Shown piece after piece: positions 1 to 8,142 of a DNA stretch of 19,627 nucleotides (position 1 is the stretch's first letter; the number at the start of each line of letters is the position of its first letter). Under the pieces are notes generated by a model that had not been told where the DNA came from, searched no databases, and saw only the letters and a program-made list of their open reading frames with translations. The position numbers were made by a program, and so were the translations under genes. Source of the stretch: JANWKA01 sp035533815 (GTDB taxonomy: Bacteria; Bacteroidota; Bacteroidia; Chitinophagales; Chitinophagaceae); the NCBI GenBank assembly GCA_035533815.1, contig DATLTB010000077.1, forward strand, positions 1-19,627, given 5' to 3'.

Positions 1-9
1 ACTAAACTA

Positions 10-60
10 CCCTCGACTAAAGTCGAAGGGTTTGATATTCCGGGTCGTCAAATGACGACC
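10..60. repeat. Two adjacent stem-loops (palindromic repeat unit)
   Basis: Positions 10-18 pair with 21-30 around AA, with one bulged A: CCCTCGACT against AGTCGAAGGG. Positions 43-50 (GGTCGTCA) pair perfectly with 53-60 (TGACGACC) around AA. Two GC-containing hairpins 12 bp apart, outside any gene, look like interspersed REP-like palindromes. No transposase is visible in the window to explain them. Confidence 0.6.
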
Positions 61-203
61 TACCCAGCTATGATTTTGAAATCAACTTCAGTTTCTTTGA
101 TCAGGTCCTGTTTTTCAATGTAATCCTATATACCTATATGATTTGTTATTCGAATTTGAAATAAGTGCCTTTGTATCCAAAATGATATTAAAAGTCAAAC
201 TAA

Positions 204-250
204 AGTCTTCGCCTGAAGGCGAGGGATTTTCTCCCATTCCCCGAAGGGGA
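204..250. repeat. Second pair of stem-loops
   Basis: TCGCCT (209-214) pairs with AGGCGA (217-222) around GA. TCCCC (238-242) pairs with GGGGA (246-250) around GAA. The sequence leading into this pair (ACTAAAGTC, about 199-207) also occurs at 16-24 inside the first stem-loop pair. This suggests that the two pairs are diverged copies of one element. Confidence 0.5.
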
Positions 251-418
251 CATTAAATTTAATATGAATAATTTTTCTTTACCTTCCTTTGATGGTATAC
301 GTTTTTAAGGTTTATCAGATTATAGCACCACTTAAAAAACGAACAACAAGGGTAACCGGAGCAGGTTTGAAAAGTGATTTTAAATAAAGGCCGTTATTGT
401 TGTTTGAAATCAATGACT

Positions 419-1225
419 TCAAAGAGAGGCATCATAATCATACCCCCTTTCAAACCAGTAATCTTTCGGCCGGGTATTGCTGAAATACATAGATCCGATC
501 CATTTGATATTTTTAATTCCATATTTGACCGGAATGATCAACCTTAAGGGAGCCCCCTGGTTAAAAGGAAGGGGTTTCCCGTTTAATTCATAACAAAGTA
601 GGGTCTGTGGATGCAGGGCGCTCAGCATGTCAATGCCAACATAATATTGGCTGTCAATAGTCATGAATCCCACGTAAAGGGCTGTCCTCGGATTTACTGC
701 ACTGGCCATGCTTCCGTCCGAGGTGCCCAGATGGTAATAGTTCATGAATTCGCTGAGCCTAACCCCGCCCCACCTTGTCTTCTGGCTCCACCCTTCAATG
801 CACTTGAACTCAAAAGTGTACTCCGTCTTTGGAAGGCGTTTGAGGTCAGCCACGCTGATTCGCATTACGGAATCAGCTCCGGCCTGGGAATTGAAATTAT
901 TTCGGACCACAAGCCTCCAGGTAGCCGTATCCGGCATGGAGTTAGGTTCCCCCACATTTCCGTTCACCCGGGGATGGGCTACCGCTTCTGCATTGGGATA
1001 GGTTGGCGCAAGGCTCTGATTGCTTTGAAAAATCCTGTTTACCTTTTCATTTAAATCAAGTCCTTTCCTCAAAACAGCATTGGCCCCATTGGAATGAGGC
1101 TGGTTGTTCAGCCATTTGAATCCTGCAATGCCCCCATAAATAAGAACGGAAAATAAGATAAAGGATCCAATGGAACGGATCAAAAACCGTTTCCGGCTCC
1201 AACGCGTTGGGGATTGGTCAATCAT
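419..1225 (-). CDS. Membrane-anchored or exported molybdopterin-dependent oxidoreductase (sulfite oxidase fold, MsrP/YedY-like)
   Basis: A 268-residue protein. The reading frame stays open 45 codons further upstream, but the ATG at 1225 is preferred: the upstream extension is basic, low-complexity and lies entirely over the cytochrome gene, while the ATG at 1225 gives a normal export signal. Residues about 10-15 read SRKRFL, a near twin-arginine motif with Lys for the second Arg, followed by a hydrophobic segment (about 17-36). The oxidoreductase molybdopterin-binding domain covers about 100-268. It contains FKCIEGWS, whose Cys142 matches the molybdenum-ligating Cys of the YedY family, and the later blocks NGKPLP, GAPLRL and YGIKNIKWI. 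It probably acts in the periplasm and takes electrons from the cytochrome encoded just upstream, whose stop it overlaps by 8 bp. The substrate (methionine sulfoxide, another S- or N-oxide) cannot be read from sequence. Confidence 0.85.
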   Translation of the reverse strand: MIDQSPTRWSRKRFLIRSIGSFILFSVLIYGGIAGFKWLNNQPHSNGANAVLRKGLDLNEKVNRIFQSNQSLAPTYPNAEAVAHPRVNGNVGEPNSMPDTATWRLVVRNNFNSQAGADSVMRISVADLKRLPKTEYTFEFKCIEGWSQKTRWGGVRLSEFMNYYHLGTSDGSMASAVNPRTALYVGFMTIDSQYYVGIDMLSALHPQTLLCYELNGKPLPFNQGAPLRLIIPVKYGIKNIKWIGSMYFSNTRPKDYWFERGYDYDASL

Positions 1226-1994
1226 TTCTTTCAGATTTAGGATCTGGATCTGGATCAGCACAAGGATTTTGATCCTGGTTTGTGTCCGGTTCCGGTTCAG
1301 GCGAGGGCACAGGGAGAGGTACTGTTTCCAGGGATACTGAATGATCTTTGTATACTTCAAATCCGGTCACCATGGCCTGGAAATTATTCCATCCAGTCCG
1401 GATCACCTGAATGACGTGCACCAGAAAAAACATTACATACCCTAGGGTCAATATGAAATGAACCTCCCTGGCTGTCCCATAACCTCCAAAAATCCAGGCT
1501 GCCCATTGATGTTGAACGGGTTTATATATCCCGATTCCGGAAAGAAGGGAACCAATGCCCATTAAAATTACCCCAGTATAAGCTATTTGTTGCGCTCCAT
1601 TGTACTTCTGGCTGGCTGGTTTATCCTTTCGAATATACAAATCATGTAAAACCGTCTGCCAGGCATGCCTGAATGATGACCTGTTAGGCAGTAGGTACCG
1701 CCATTCTCCGGATACTCCAGTATAAATGACATAGGCCAATCCGTTGAGCATGAATATCCAGGCAAACACAAAATGGTAAGACATCCCTTTGGCCAGATTA
1801 TATGGGAGATTAAGAGCATTGTAGAATGGATCGGGGAAAAAATGGAAGAGGACCTTGTGTCCAATCCGGATATGGTAGACATCACTTGCCCAATATATCA
1901 TCAGTCCACTCCAGATCATGATAGCCAGAATCGGGAAATTAATCCAATGCATCCATCGGATGGCCAGAGGATGTTTTTTCCGGATGTTTGGCAT
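1218..1994 (-). CDS. Integral-membrane cytochrome b (b561 / thiosulfate-reductase cytochrome b type)
   Basis: A 258-residue membrane protein with about four hydrophobic spans (roughly 15-35, 72-92, 135-157, 176-198). Candidate haem ligands in the expected places are His16 (in RWMHW), His74 (SYHFVFAW), His179 (REVHF) and His193 (FLVHV). This pattern matches the cytochrome b561/Ni-hydrogenase b subunit superfamily and the PhsC-like group. The likely role is to oxidise menaquinol and pass electrons to the molybdoenzyme encoded next; the 8-bp gene overlap argues for translational coupling. The C-terminal tail (about 222-258) is unusual: it is rich in Pro, Asp and Glu (PSPEPEPD, DPDPDP), and part is encoded by three tandem copies of a GGATCT-like hexamer at 1240-1257. 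The tail is probably cytoplasmic and disordered. Function is inferred from family and context. Confidence 0.85.
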   Translation of the reverse strand: MPNIRKKHPLAIRWMHWINFPILAIMIWSGLMIYWASDVYHIRIGHKVLFHFFPDPFYNALNLPYNLAKGMSYHFVFAWIFMLNGLAYVIYTGVSGEWRYLLPNRSSFRHAWQTVLHDLYIRKDKPASQKYNGAQQIAYTGVILMGIGSLLSGIGIYKPVQHQWAAWIFGGYGTAREVHFILTLGYVMFFLVHVIQVIRTGWNNFQAMVTGFEVYKDHSVSLETVPLPVPSPEPEPDTNQDQNPCADPDPDPKSERND

Positions 1995-2422
1995 ATTTAT
2001 GCAATGAAAATAAAAACATTATGTAAAAAAAGCCTTGCACGGTCAAGTGCCGAACTCCAGAAAAAATCCACCTCAATTTAATTTACAGGATCCAAATTAA
2101 GATCCCTTGATAAAAAACTTAAATTTTACCCGATATCAAAGACAAAATTGGAAATTTCTTTTAACTTTTTTTAGAAAAAAAAGTTAATGGGGTATGGTGT
2201 CTACCGAACATCCAGAAAGGCTACCATTTATACCCAATACTCTAAACCCTGAAGTAAAACTTTTCCATTGGGCCCTATCATTCGGGATCAAACTCAACAT
2301 TTTAAGGTGGAGTTTGACGGGAAGGAAGACCCTTTCTGCCCATGGAACTAAATATTTTGATTTCCCGGATTCTTCACAACCTGAATTAGGAAATGAAAAT
2401 TAACGATGTCTGAAAAGCATAA
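1995..2422. other. 428-bp intergenic region between the czcA end and the cytochrome gene
   Basis: This should hold the promoter of the cytochrome/molybdoenzyme pair and the 3' end of the efflux operon. Only an imperfect -7-like element (TTAATTTG read on the minus strand, 2093-2100) and a strong AT palindrome (2161-2187) were found. A 69-codon plus-strand open frame (2194-2403) starts 6 bp after the palindrome. It has no recognisable motif and I do not call it a gene. Confidence 0.5.
2161..2187. repeat. 12-bp-arm palindrome, possible operator or weak bidirectional terminator
   Basis: TTAACTTTTTTT (2161-2172) is the exact reverse complement of 2176-2187, with a 3-base AGA loop. The stem contains only two G:C pairs. 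The T-run lies inside the arm rather than after it, so it is not a typical intrinsic terminator. It lies between czcA and the cytochrome gene. It could stop read-through in either direction or bind a regulator. Confidence 0.5.
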
Positions 2423-5400
2423 TTATCCGCCTGGTTCTTCCCTGGAATCAGTATTATGCTTGCGATCAATATTCCGGTAAGCCAGGGAGAAAACGAGTGG
2501 AAATACGACCAGAGAAAAAATCGTGGCACAAATTAAACCTCCGATCACTACCCTGGCCAGGGGTCTGGAACTTTCCGAACCGATTCCGGTGGACAATGCC
2601 GCAGGCGTAAGTCCAAGTATGGCCATCATGGCGGTCATAAGTACCGGCCTGGTTAGAGAAGCCACTCCCCCTTTAATTGCTTTGAATAAAGGATTACTTA
2701 TGTTTCGGATATGCTCCAGATTATGCTTAAAAGCAGAAATAAGCAGGACTCCCTGGAGTATGCATATCCCAAACAAGGCGATAAAGCCAATTCCTGCTGA
2801 AATGCTGAAATTAGTGCCGGTGATCAACAGGGCCAGAATACCTCCTACCACTGCAAAAGGAACATTCAGGAAAACCAGGCCAGCATCTTTTAGGTTACCA
2901 AACATCACCAGCAAGAGGATAAAAATCAATAGCAGGCTAATGGGAACCACCTGGGATAGCCTTTTAGTTGCCCGCTGTTCATTCTCAAAGTCCCCTTGCC
3001 ATGCCATGGAATAGCCTTTTTTAAGGATAACCTTCGCATCCACTTTCTGCATGGCTTCTTTAATGGCACTTCCCATGTCCCTGCCCCTGACTGAGAATTT
3101 GACAGCTGAATACCGTTGGTGGTTATCCCGGAAAATGAGGCAGGGGCCAGTGGTAGTGGATATATTGGCAATTTCCCGAACTGGGACCTGAGTGCCCCGC
3201 AATGTGGGAACCATGAGATCTCCGATATCATTCACATTTTTACGGAATTGTTCCGGAAAACGGATCCGGATATCAAACCTTTCCACCCCCTGATAAAGCT
3301 GGGTGACTGCCTTACCTCCGATTGCCATTTCAATCACGGCATTGGCATCTGCCGTCGTTACTCCATATAGCGCCATCTTTGTCTGATCCAGATCAATCAG
3401 CACTTCAGGTTGTCCCAGGTTCTTGATCACTCCCAGATCAGCAATACCCCTGATATTACGCATGATATCATACACTTCATCGCATTTCTCCTCCATATAA
3501 TCCAGTGAATCACCGAAAATCTTCACGCAGATGGATCCCTTCACTCCGGAAACCGCTTCTTCCACATTATCAGTGATCGGCTGGGAAAAATTCAGGTCTG
3601 CTCCGGGTATGATGGAAAGTTCCCTGGTCATTTCCCCGATCAGGGCCTGTTTGGAAACAGTATCCGTCCAAAGATCTTCCGGATACAGAATCACATCAAA
3701 TTCATTATTATAAAATCCGGTGACATCAGTACCATCGTCTGGGCGACCAGTCTGAGAAACTACACTCTTAACCTCCGGAAATCCAATCAGGATATGGCGG
3801 ACCTGATTGGCCACATCCACAGATTTTTGCAAAGACACACTGTAAGGCAGCTGTACCCTAACCCATAAAGCACCTTCATCAAGCTCAGGCAGGAATTCCG
3901 AACCCAGGAATTTAAAAGAATATAAACCCACAATGATGACCAGGGCTGAAATCAGGAGTACGGGCCTTTTGTGGCGAAATACAAAGCTGAATAACTTCAT
4001 CACCCGGACAGATATAAAATGTACGAAAGGATTATGTCTTTCCCGGACATTTTTTCTCAGTAATGCATTGGACATGACCGGTACCAGGGTAAGCGTCAGA
4101 ATCAAGGCTCCCAGAAGGGCAAATCCTAGGGTATAGGCCAATGGGGAGAACATTTTACCCTCCACTTCCTGGAAAGCAAATATGGGTAATAAGGCAGTGA
4201 TGATAATTACTTTGGCAAAAAATATAGCTTTTCCGAGCTCGGCCCCCCTTCTTTTGATCATGCCCATTTTAGCCAGTTTGTTGAAACGGTCCATGCCTAT
4301 TTCCCGCGCTTTATGATCAAGCATGACAAAAATTCCCTCCACCATCACCACTGCGCCATCTATGATTATTCCGAAATCAATGGCACCCAGGGAAAGGAGG
4401 TTCGCCGACATCCCCATTAAATTGAGACAAATGAATGAGAAAAGCAGGGACAGGGGGATAATGATAGAAACTATCAATGTGGTCCTCCAGTTAAACATGA
4501 ACAAACTGACAATTAGGGTGACCAGCAAAATACCTTCTATCAGGTTATGCAGGACGGTATGAGTCGCAAAATGCACCAGGTCCTCCCGATTATAATATGG
4601 GACTATCCGGGTATCCGGAGGAAGTATCTTTTCATTCAGCCGGTTTATTTGTTTAACCAGCGCTTTGATCACTACATCTGGATTAGCGCCTTTTCGCATC
4701 AGGACAATTCCTTCCACAGCATCGGGGTTGTCGGTTATGACCCGCTTATGGTTCACCCATTTTGCATCCGTTCTGCCTACCTCTCCCAGACGCGGCATAT
4801 TGGAAATCCGGACTTTGGCGACATCCTTCACCAGAATGGGTACCCCATTGAGGTTTTCGATAATTATGTTATTGATCTCGTTGATATCATTCAATAGACC
4901 AATGCCCCGAACAACATATGATTGAGAATTCTTATCGATGATATCGCCTCCGATATTAATATTGCTTTTCCCCACTGCGGAATACACATCCAGCGGAGTA
5001 ATGCCCAGATCGGCCAGTTTCTGTGGATTTACCTGGATCTCATAAGTTTTTACCATTCCCCCGAAACTGACAATATCAGCTACTCCCGGTACAGAGCGGA
5101 TTTCCCTGTCGACCACCCAGTCCTGAATAGTCTTGAGTGCTCTAGGAGACCGGATTTTGCTTTCCAGCGTATAGCGGTAAATTTCACCGGTCGGACCGGT
5201 AGGAGGCTGAACCTGTGGGCTTACCCCTTCAGGGAGGTCAGCATTGGGAAGCAGGTTGTTCACCTGTATCCTGGCTTCCATGTCTGTGATATGATCCTGG
5301 AAGATCAGGGTGACTACGGACAATCCAAAAATACTGGTCGACCGGAGGCTTTCCCTGTACTGGACCGGATTCATGGCTATTTCAATGGGGATGGTTACAA

Positions 5401-5599
5401 ACTTCTCTACCTCCTCCGCACTCCTTCCCCGCCATTGAGTAATGATGGTGATCTCCGTATTGGTGACATCCGGATAAGCTTCAATGGGCATATTCCGGAA
5501 GCTGATTACTCCTGCCACAATCAAAATCAGGGTTCCCAGGAAAATGAAATATTTGTTTTTCAGGGAAAATGCCAGGATGCTCCTAAGGAATTTGTTCAT
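2423..5599 (-). CDS. czcA: Heavy-metal efflux RND pump, CzcA family
   Basis: A 1058-residue inner-membrane proton/metal antiporter, full length for the HME-RND family (about 1040-1060). It has the family layout: TM1 at about 15-34, followed by the PIEAYPDVTNTEI block; a first periplasmic porter region; TM2-6 at about 345-510; the GSEFLPELDEG block at about 566-576 opening the second periplasmic region; and a C-terminal TM bundle with GFIALFGI and RPLARVVIGG. The proton-relay motif in TM4 reads DFGIIIDGAVVMVEG, with Asp408, Asp414 and Glu421 in the positions conserved in pumps for divalent cations. Copper/silver pumps such as CusA carry a different motif, so Zn, Co, Cd or Ni is the likely substrate (inference). 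The usual Asn after the Glu is Gly here. It is the last gene of the efflux operon, 35 bp after czcB. Confidence 0.95.
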   Translation of the reverse strand: MNKFLRSILAFSLKNKYFIFLGTLILIVAGVISFRNMPIEAYPDVTNTEITIITQWRGRSAEEVEKFVTIPIEIAMNPVQYRESLRSTSIFGLSVVTLIFQDHITDMEARIQVNNLLPNADLPEGVSPQVQPPTGPTGEIYRYTLESKIRSPRALKTIQDWVVDREIRSVPGVADIVSFGGMVKTYEIQVNPQKLADLGITPLDVYSAVGKSNINIGGDIIDKNSQSYVVRGIGLLNDINEINNIIIENLNGVPILVKDVAKVRISNMPRLGEVGRTDAKWVNHKRVITDNPDAVEGIVLMRKGANPDVVIKALVKQINRLNEKILPPDTRIVPYYNREDLVHFATHTVLHNLIEGILLVTLIVSLFMFNWRTTLIVSIIIPLSLLFSFICLNLMGMSANLLSLGAIDFGIIIDGAVVMVEGIFVMLDHKAREIGMDRFNKLAKMGMIKRRGAELGKAIFFAKVIIITALLPIFAFQEVEGKMFSPLAYTLGFALLGALILTLTLVPVMSNALLRKNVRERHNPFVHFISVRVMKLFSFVFRHKRPVLLISALVIIVGLYSFKFLGSEFLPELDEGALWVRVQLPYSVSLQKSVDVANQVRHILIGFPEVKSVVSQTGRPDDGTDVTGFYNNEFDVILYPEDLWTDTVSKQALIGEMTRELSIIPGADLNFSQPITDNVEEAVSGVKGSICVKIFGDSLDYMEEKCDEVYDIMRNIRGIADLGVIKNLGQPEVLIDLDQTKMALYGVTTADANAVIEMAIGGKAVTQLYQGVERFDIRIRFPEQFRKNVNDIGDLMVPTLRGTQVPVREIANISTTTGPCLIFRDNHQRYSAVKFSVRGRDMGSAIKEAMQKVDAKVILKKGYSMAWQGDFENEQRATKRLSQVVPISLLLIFILLLVMFGNLKDAGLVFLNVPFAVVGGILALLITGTNFSISAGIGFIALFGICILQGVLLISAFKHNLEHIRNISNPLFKAIKGGVASLTRPVLMTAMMAILGLTPAALSTGIGSESSRPLARVVIGGLICATIFSLVVFPLVFSLAYRNIDRKHNTDSREEPGG

Positions 5600-5634
5600 A
5601 ATCAGATGTTATGGGAGAATCTGTTCAGTTTAAA

Positions 5635-6747
5635 TCAAGTGTTCAGCGCCTGGTAAATCAGCAGTGTTTGTGATCCGATGATCCGGTCTCCCACTTTTAA
5701 GCCCCCGGAAATATAATACCTGTTTTCTCCTGACATATCTACTTTCACTGGGGTAATGATGATATGGCTATTATTCCGGTACAACAATACATAGTACCGG
5801 CTGTTATCAAAGACCACCGCTTTTTGGGGAATACAGAGCATATCCCGGTTTTCCGGATTTATCACCTTGACACTGGCAAACATTTCGGGTTTGAGCAGGT
5901 ATCCTGGATTATTCAGGACAATTCTCACTTTCATCACCTTGTTGACCGGGTCCAGGACATCCATCATTTTATCCACCTTTCCTGCGAAAATCCGGTCCGG
6001 GTATGCCAGGGTAGTGATATGCACGCTATCCCCCAGGTGAATATCAGTGATATTGGATTCATAGACATTGGCAATTACCCAAATGTTTCTAAGGTCCGAA
6101 ATAGTGAACAGATTGTTCCCATTATCTGGGCGGATCATGGTATTATTGGTAATGGTTTTTTCCACAATGAAGCCATTGATGGGTGACCTGATCACCTCAT
6201 TTCCTGAACTGGCTCCCGCATCACTGATGGAAAGGATTTCATTGACCCTGTTCAGTTCGGCACGCGCCTGATCAAAAGAGGCGACGGCTGAAAGGGAATC
6301 TTTCTGGGAAGCCAGTCCGCTATGATACATATCTATAGTCACTTGCAGGTTTTTCCTGGCAACTTCAAGATTGGTCTTTGCGCTTACCAGTTCACTGGAA
6401 TAGCCGGCCATTTCCATGCTGTGCACTACAGCTAATTCCTGTCCCTTATGGACATAATCTCCCAGCATCACCTGTACTCCGGTTACAAGACCACTCACCA
6501 GTGGATATATCTTGACCACATTATCCTCATTATAATCAACCTGACCTGTAAGGGTAACCATATTGACCACCTTACAACTGCCGACTGTGTCAATCTGCAG
6601 CGTTTTATACAAAGAATCCGGAAGGATATATTTGTTGGAATCCGTTGATAAAGATTTTTTCTGCCCGGTATGGCACCCGGTTACAAAAATGAACAGACAG
6701 GTCGCAACTGAAATACCTGAAATACCTCTCATCAGTTTTGGATTCAT
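5635..6747 (-). CDS. czcB: Efflux periplasmic adaptor (membrane fusion) lipoprotein, CzcB family
   Basis: A 370-residue adaptor that joins the RND pump to the outer-membrane channel. The N-terminus is a lipoprotein signal (hydrophobic about 8-22, lipobox VTGC with Cys25). A first lipoyl half-motif lies at about 78-110 (YPLVSGLVTG, GDYVHKGQEL). A helical hairpin follows at about 115-180, then the second lipoyl half (RSPINGFIVEK, about 190-200). The beta-barrel begins near ISDLRNIWVIANVYE and a membrane-proximal domain ends the protein. The N-terminal region has no His-rich metal-binding stretch. It starts 18 bp after czcC and is followed by czcA, so it is clearly co-transcribed. Specificity is inferred from the pump motif. 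Confidence 0.93.
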   Translation of the reverse strand: MNPKLMRGISGISVATCLFIFVTGCHTGQKKSLSTDSNKYILPDSLYKTLQIDTVGSCKVVNMVTLTGQVDYNEDNVVKIYPLVSGLVTGVQVMLGDYVHKGQELAVVHSMEMAGYSSELVSAKTNLEVARKNLQVTIDMYHSGLASQKDSLSAVASFDQARAELNRVNEILSISDAGASSGNEVIRSPINGFIVEKTITNNTMIRPDNGNNLFTISDLRNIWVIANVYESNITDIHLGDSVHITTLAYPDRIFAGKVDKMMDVLDPVNKVMKVRIVLNNPGYLLKPEMFASVKVINPENRDMLCIPQKAVVFDNSRYYVLLYRNNSHIIITPVKVDMSGENRYYISGGLKVGDRIIGSQTLLIYQALNT

Positions 6748-6765
6748 GGCTTTGGCGTTTTTTAT

Positions 6766-8046
6766 TTAACGGAAGAATTCCGTTCCAGTAACAAAATTGA
6801 TTTGTTCAAAGGCACTGACCCTATTAAATCGGATTTGATCCATTTGCAGCACATTCTCTTTATAGGAATTATAAAAATCCAGGAAATCCAGTAAACTGAT
6901 ATTACGTTTCTGGTAATTGATCAAAACCTGCTGGGCCAGCCTGTCAAATTCCGCAGAGAAACCAGGGCTTAATGACCGGTACAGCTTGTCTGCATCAACA
7001 GCCTTCTGCAAAGCCCTGGCCACCTCATCTTCCAAACTTTGTTCAACACTTTTAAGCTCCATTCCATTAAAGTCAACCTGATTTTTTGAATACCTGATAT
7101 TTCCCTGGTTCCTGTTAAAAAAAGGCAGGTCAAAGGAAGCGCTTATCGAATTGTAGTTATGAACATAGCTGCCGTTCTTATCATAAGATGCTCCAAGGGT
7201 AAGATCCGGAATAGCCAATGCTTTCTGGTAGGAATAATATTGTTTGCTCAAAAGCAGGTTATCACGGGCTATTCTGAGGTCAGTACGGTTGTGAAATGCT
7301 GAATCAATGAGCGTCTGCAAGGGAAACTCTTCAGGATTAAATCCTTCAAGTTCGGCACTGTCAATCTGTGGAACCAGATATACCTGAGGTTGCTGTATCA
7401 GCAACCTGAATTCACTTTGCACATCATTCAGTTGATTGCCCAGATCATTGTATTCATTTTCCAAACTATACAACTGGGCTTTGATGCGTACTACTTCAGT
7501 TTCAGCAATGTATCCTTTACCATTTTCTTCATTAAATGCCTGGACTACCTTACTCAGAGAATTGATTTCTTCCTGATAGACACCGGTTGACTGCTCCAGG
7601 TAGTAAATATGGTAGAAATCTGTCTGAAGGGTAAATTTTAAAGTACGCAGCAGGTCAAAGAGTCCATCTTCTGCCAATTGATAATTAGTCTGGGCTATCC
7701 TGATCTGTTTGTTCCTTTTGCCGGCCAGCAGGAAAAGTTGCTGTAAGTCAACTGCTTCCTCTCCGTCTAACGGACCGGTCTGAAAATACTTTTCAGTTTT
7801 GGGATTGTATACTCCCTGGCTTACGGTTATGTTGGGGTTATTCCATAAACGGGACTGTAGAATGAGGGCTTGGGAGGCTTTTACATTGTATTTCTGGGCA
7901 AGTAAAAGCAGGTTTTTTTGCAGAAAGCGGCGATCCGCCTGTTGAAGGGTATACCGAGTTGTATCAAATGCAGGAAGCTGGGCTTTAAGGGGAAAACAAA
8001 ATCCCATATATACCATAAACTGTACAAAGCGCCTCCAATTTCGCAT
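6766..8046 (-). CDS. czcC: Outer-membrane efflux channel, CzcC/TolC family
   Basis: A 426-residue outer-membrane factor with an N-terminal Sec signal peptide (basic MRNWRRF, hydrophobic core to about residue 20, likely cut after KAQ). The body is two repeats of the outer membrane efflux domain with long amphipathic helices. Features typical of CzcC-type proteins include RLWNNPNITVSQGVYNP near the start of the first repeat, LFLLAGKRNKQI (about 105-116), and NRTDLRIARDNLLLSKQ with SASFDLPFFNRNQGNI in the second. It would form the trimeric channel of the CzcCBA tripartite pump. It is the first of the three pump genes. A 125-bp gap with a -7 element separates it from the kinase gene, so it may have its own promoter as well as read-through. 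Confidence 0.92.
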   Translation of the reverse strand: MRNWRRFVQFMVYMGFCFPLKAQLPAFDTTRYTLQQADRRFLQKNLLLLAQKYNVKASQALILQSRLWNNPNITVSQGVYNPKTEKYFQTGPLDGEEAVDLQQLFLLAGKRNKQIRIAQTNYQLAEDGLFDLLRTLKFTLQTDFYHIYYLEQSTGVYQEEINSLSKVVQAFNEENGKGYIAETEVVRIKAQLYSLENEYNDLGNQLNDVQSEFRLLIQQPQVYLVPQIDSAELEGFNPEEFPLQTLIDSAFHNRTDLRIARDNLLLSKQYYSYQKALAIPDLTLGASYDKNGSYVHNYNSISASFDLPFFNRNQGNIRYSKNQVDFNGMELKSVEQSLEDEVARALQKAVDADKLYRSLSPGFSAEFDRLAQQVLINYQKRNISLLDFLDFYNSYKENVLQMDQIRFNRVSAFEQINFVTGTEFFR

Positions 8047-8068
8047 GAATACTGAATTTTCCAGTGTG

Positions 8069-8076
8069 CAAATTTA
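8069..8076 (-). promoter_or_regulatory. Candidate -7 promoter element for czcCBA
   Basis: Read on the minus strand this is TAAATTTG, a full match to the Bacteroidota TAnnTTTG -7 consensus. It lies 22 bp before the czcC start, which implies a short leader. No good TTTG/TTG -33 element is present at the usual distance, which would fit an activator-dependent promoter. An octamer match in AT-rich DNA is modest evidence. Confidence 0.45.
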
Positions 8077-8142
8077 GGCGGAGTGGAGTAACCTTATTGA
8101 AAATCCAGATTAGAATTGCATTAGAATGTGGGAATATATCAA

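Larger units (their letters stand above)
1..418. other. Non-coding left edge with several stem-loops
   Basis: No convincing gene is seen in this stretch. The first 250 bases hold four short perfect or near-perfect stem-loops (listed separately). The remaining part, about 251-418, is AT-rich and I see no clear structure in it. It lies downstream of the minus-strand molybdoenzyme gene ending at 419. I found no standard GC stem plus T-run terminator for that gene here, though one of the stem-loops might end transcription. Confidence 0.6.

Noticed and set aside
1..250. CRISPR array or tRNA at the left edge
   Set aside because: The stem-loops differ from one another, no regularly spaced identical repeats exist, and no cloverleaf could be drawn.
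611..1054. A 147-codon plus-strand frame opposite the molybdoenzyme gene
   Set aside because: Antisense shadow of a conserved domain; the product looks like random translation.
1226..1360. A 45-codon N-terminal extension of the molybdoenzyme
   Set aside because: It lies wholly within the cytochrome gene in another frame and reads as basic low-complexity sequence; the ATG at 1225 gives a proper export signal and a typical overlapping-gene junction.
1773..2081. A 102-codon plus-strand frame over the cytochrome b start
   Set aside because: Mostly antisense to the cytochrome gene, whose haem-ligand pattern is convincing; no motif in the plus-strand product.
2423..5599. Copper/silver (CusA-type) pump
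   Set aside because: The TM4 motif DFGxxxDGA is that of divalent-cation pumps; Cu/Ag pumps carry a different sequence there.
4922..5656. A 244-codon open frame on the plus strand opposite czcA
   Set aside because: It lies antisense to the strongly conserved N-terminal part of the RND pump, and its translation shows no domain, signal or plausible composition.
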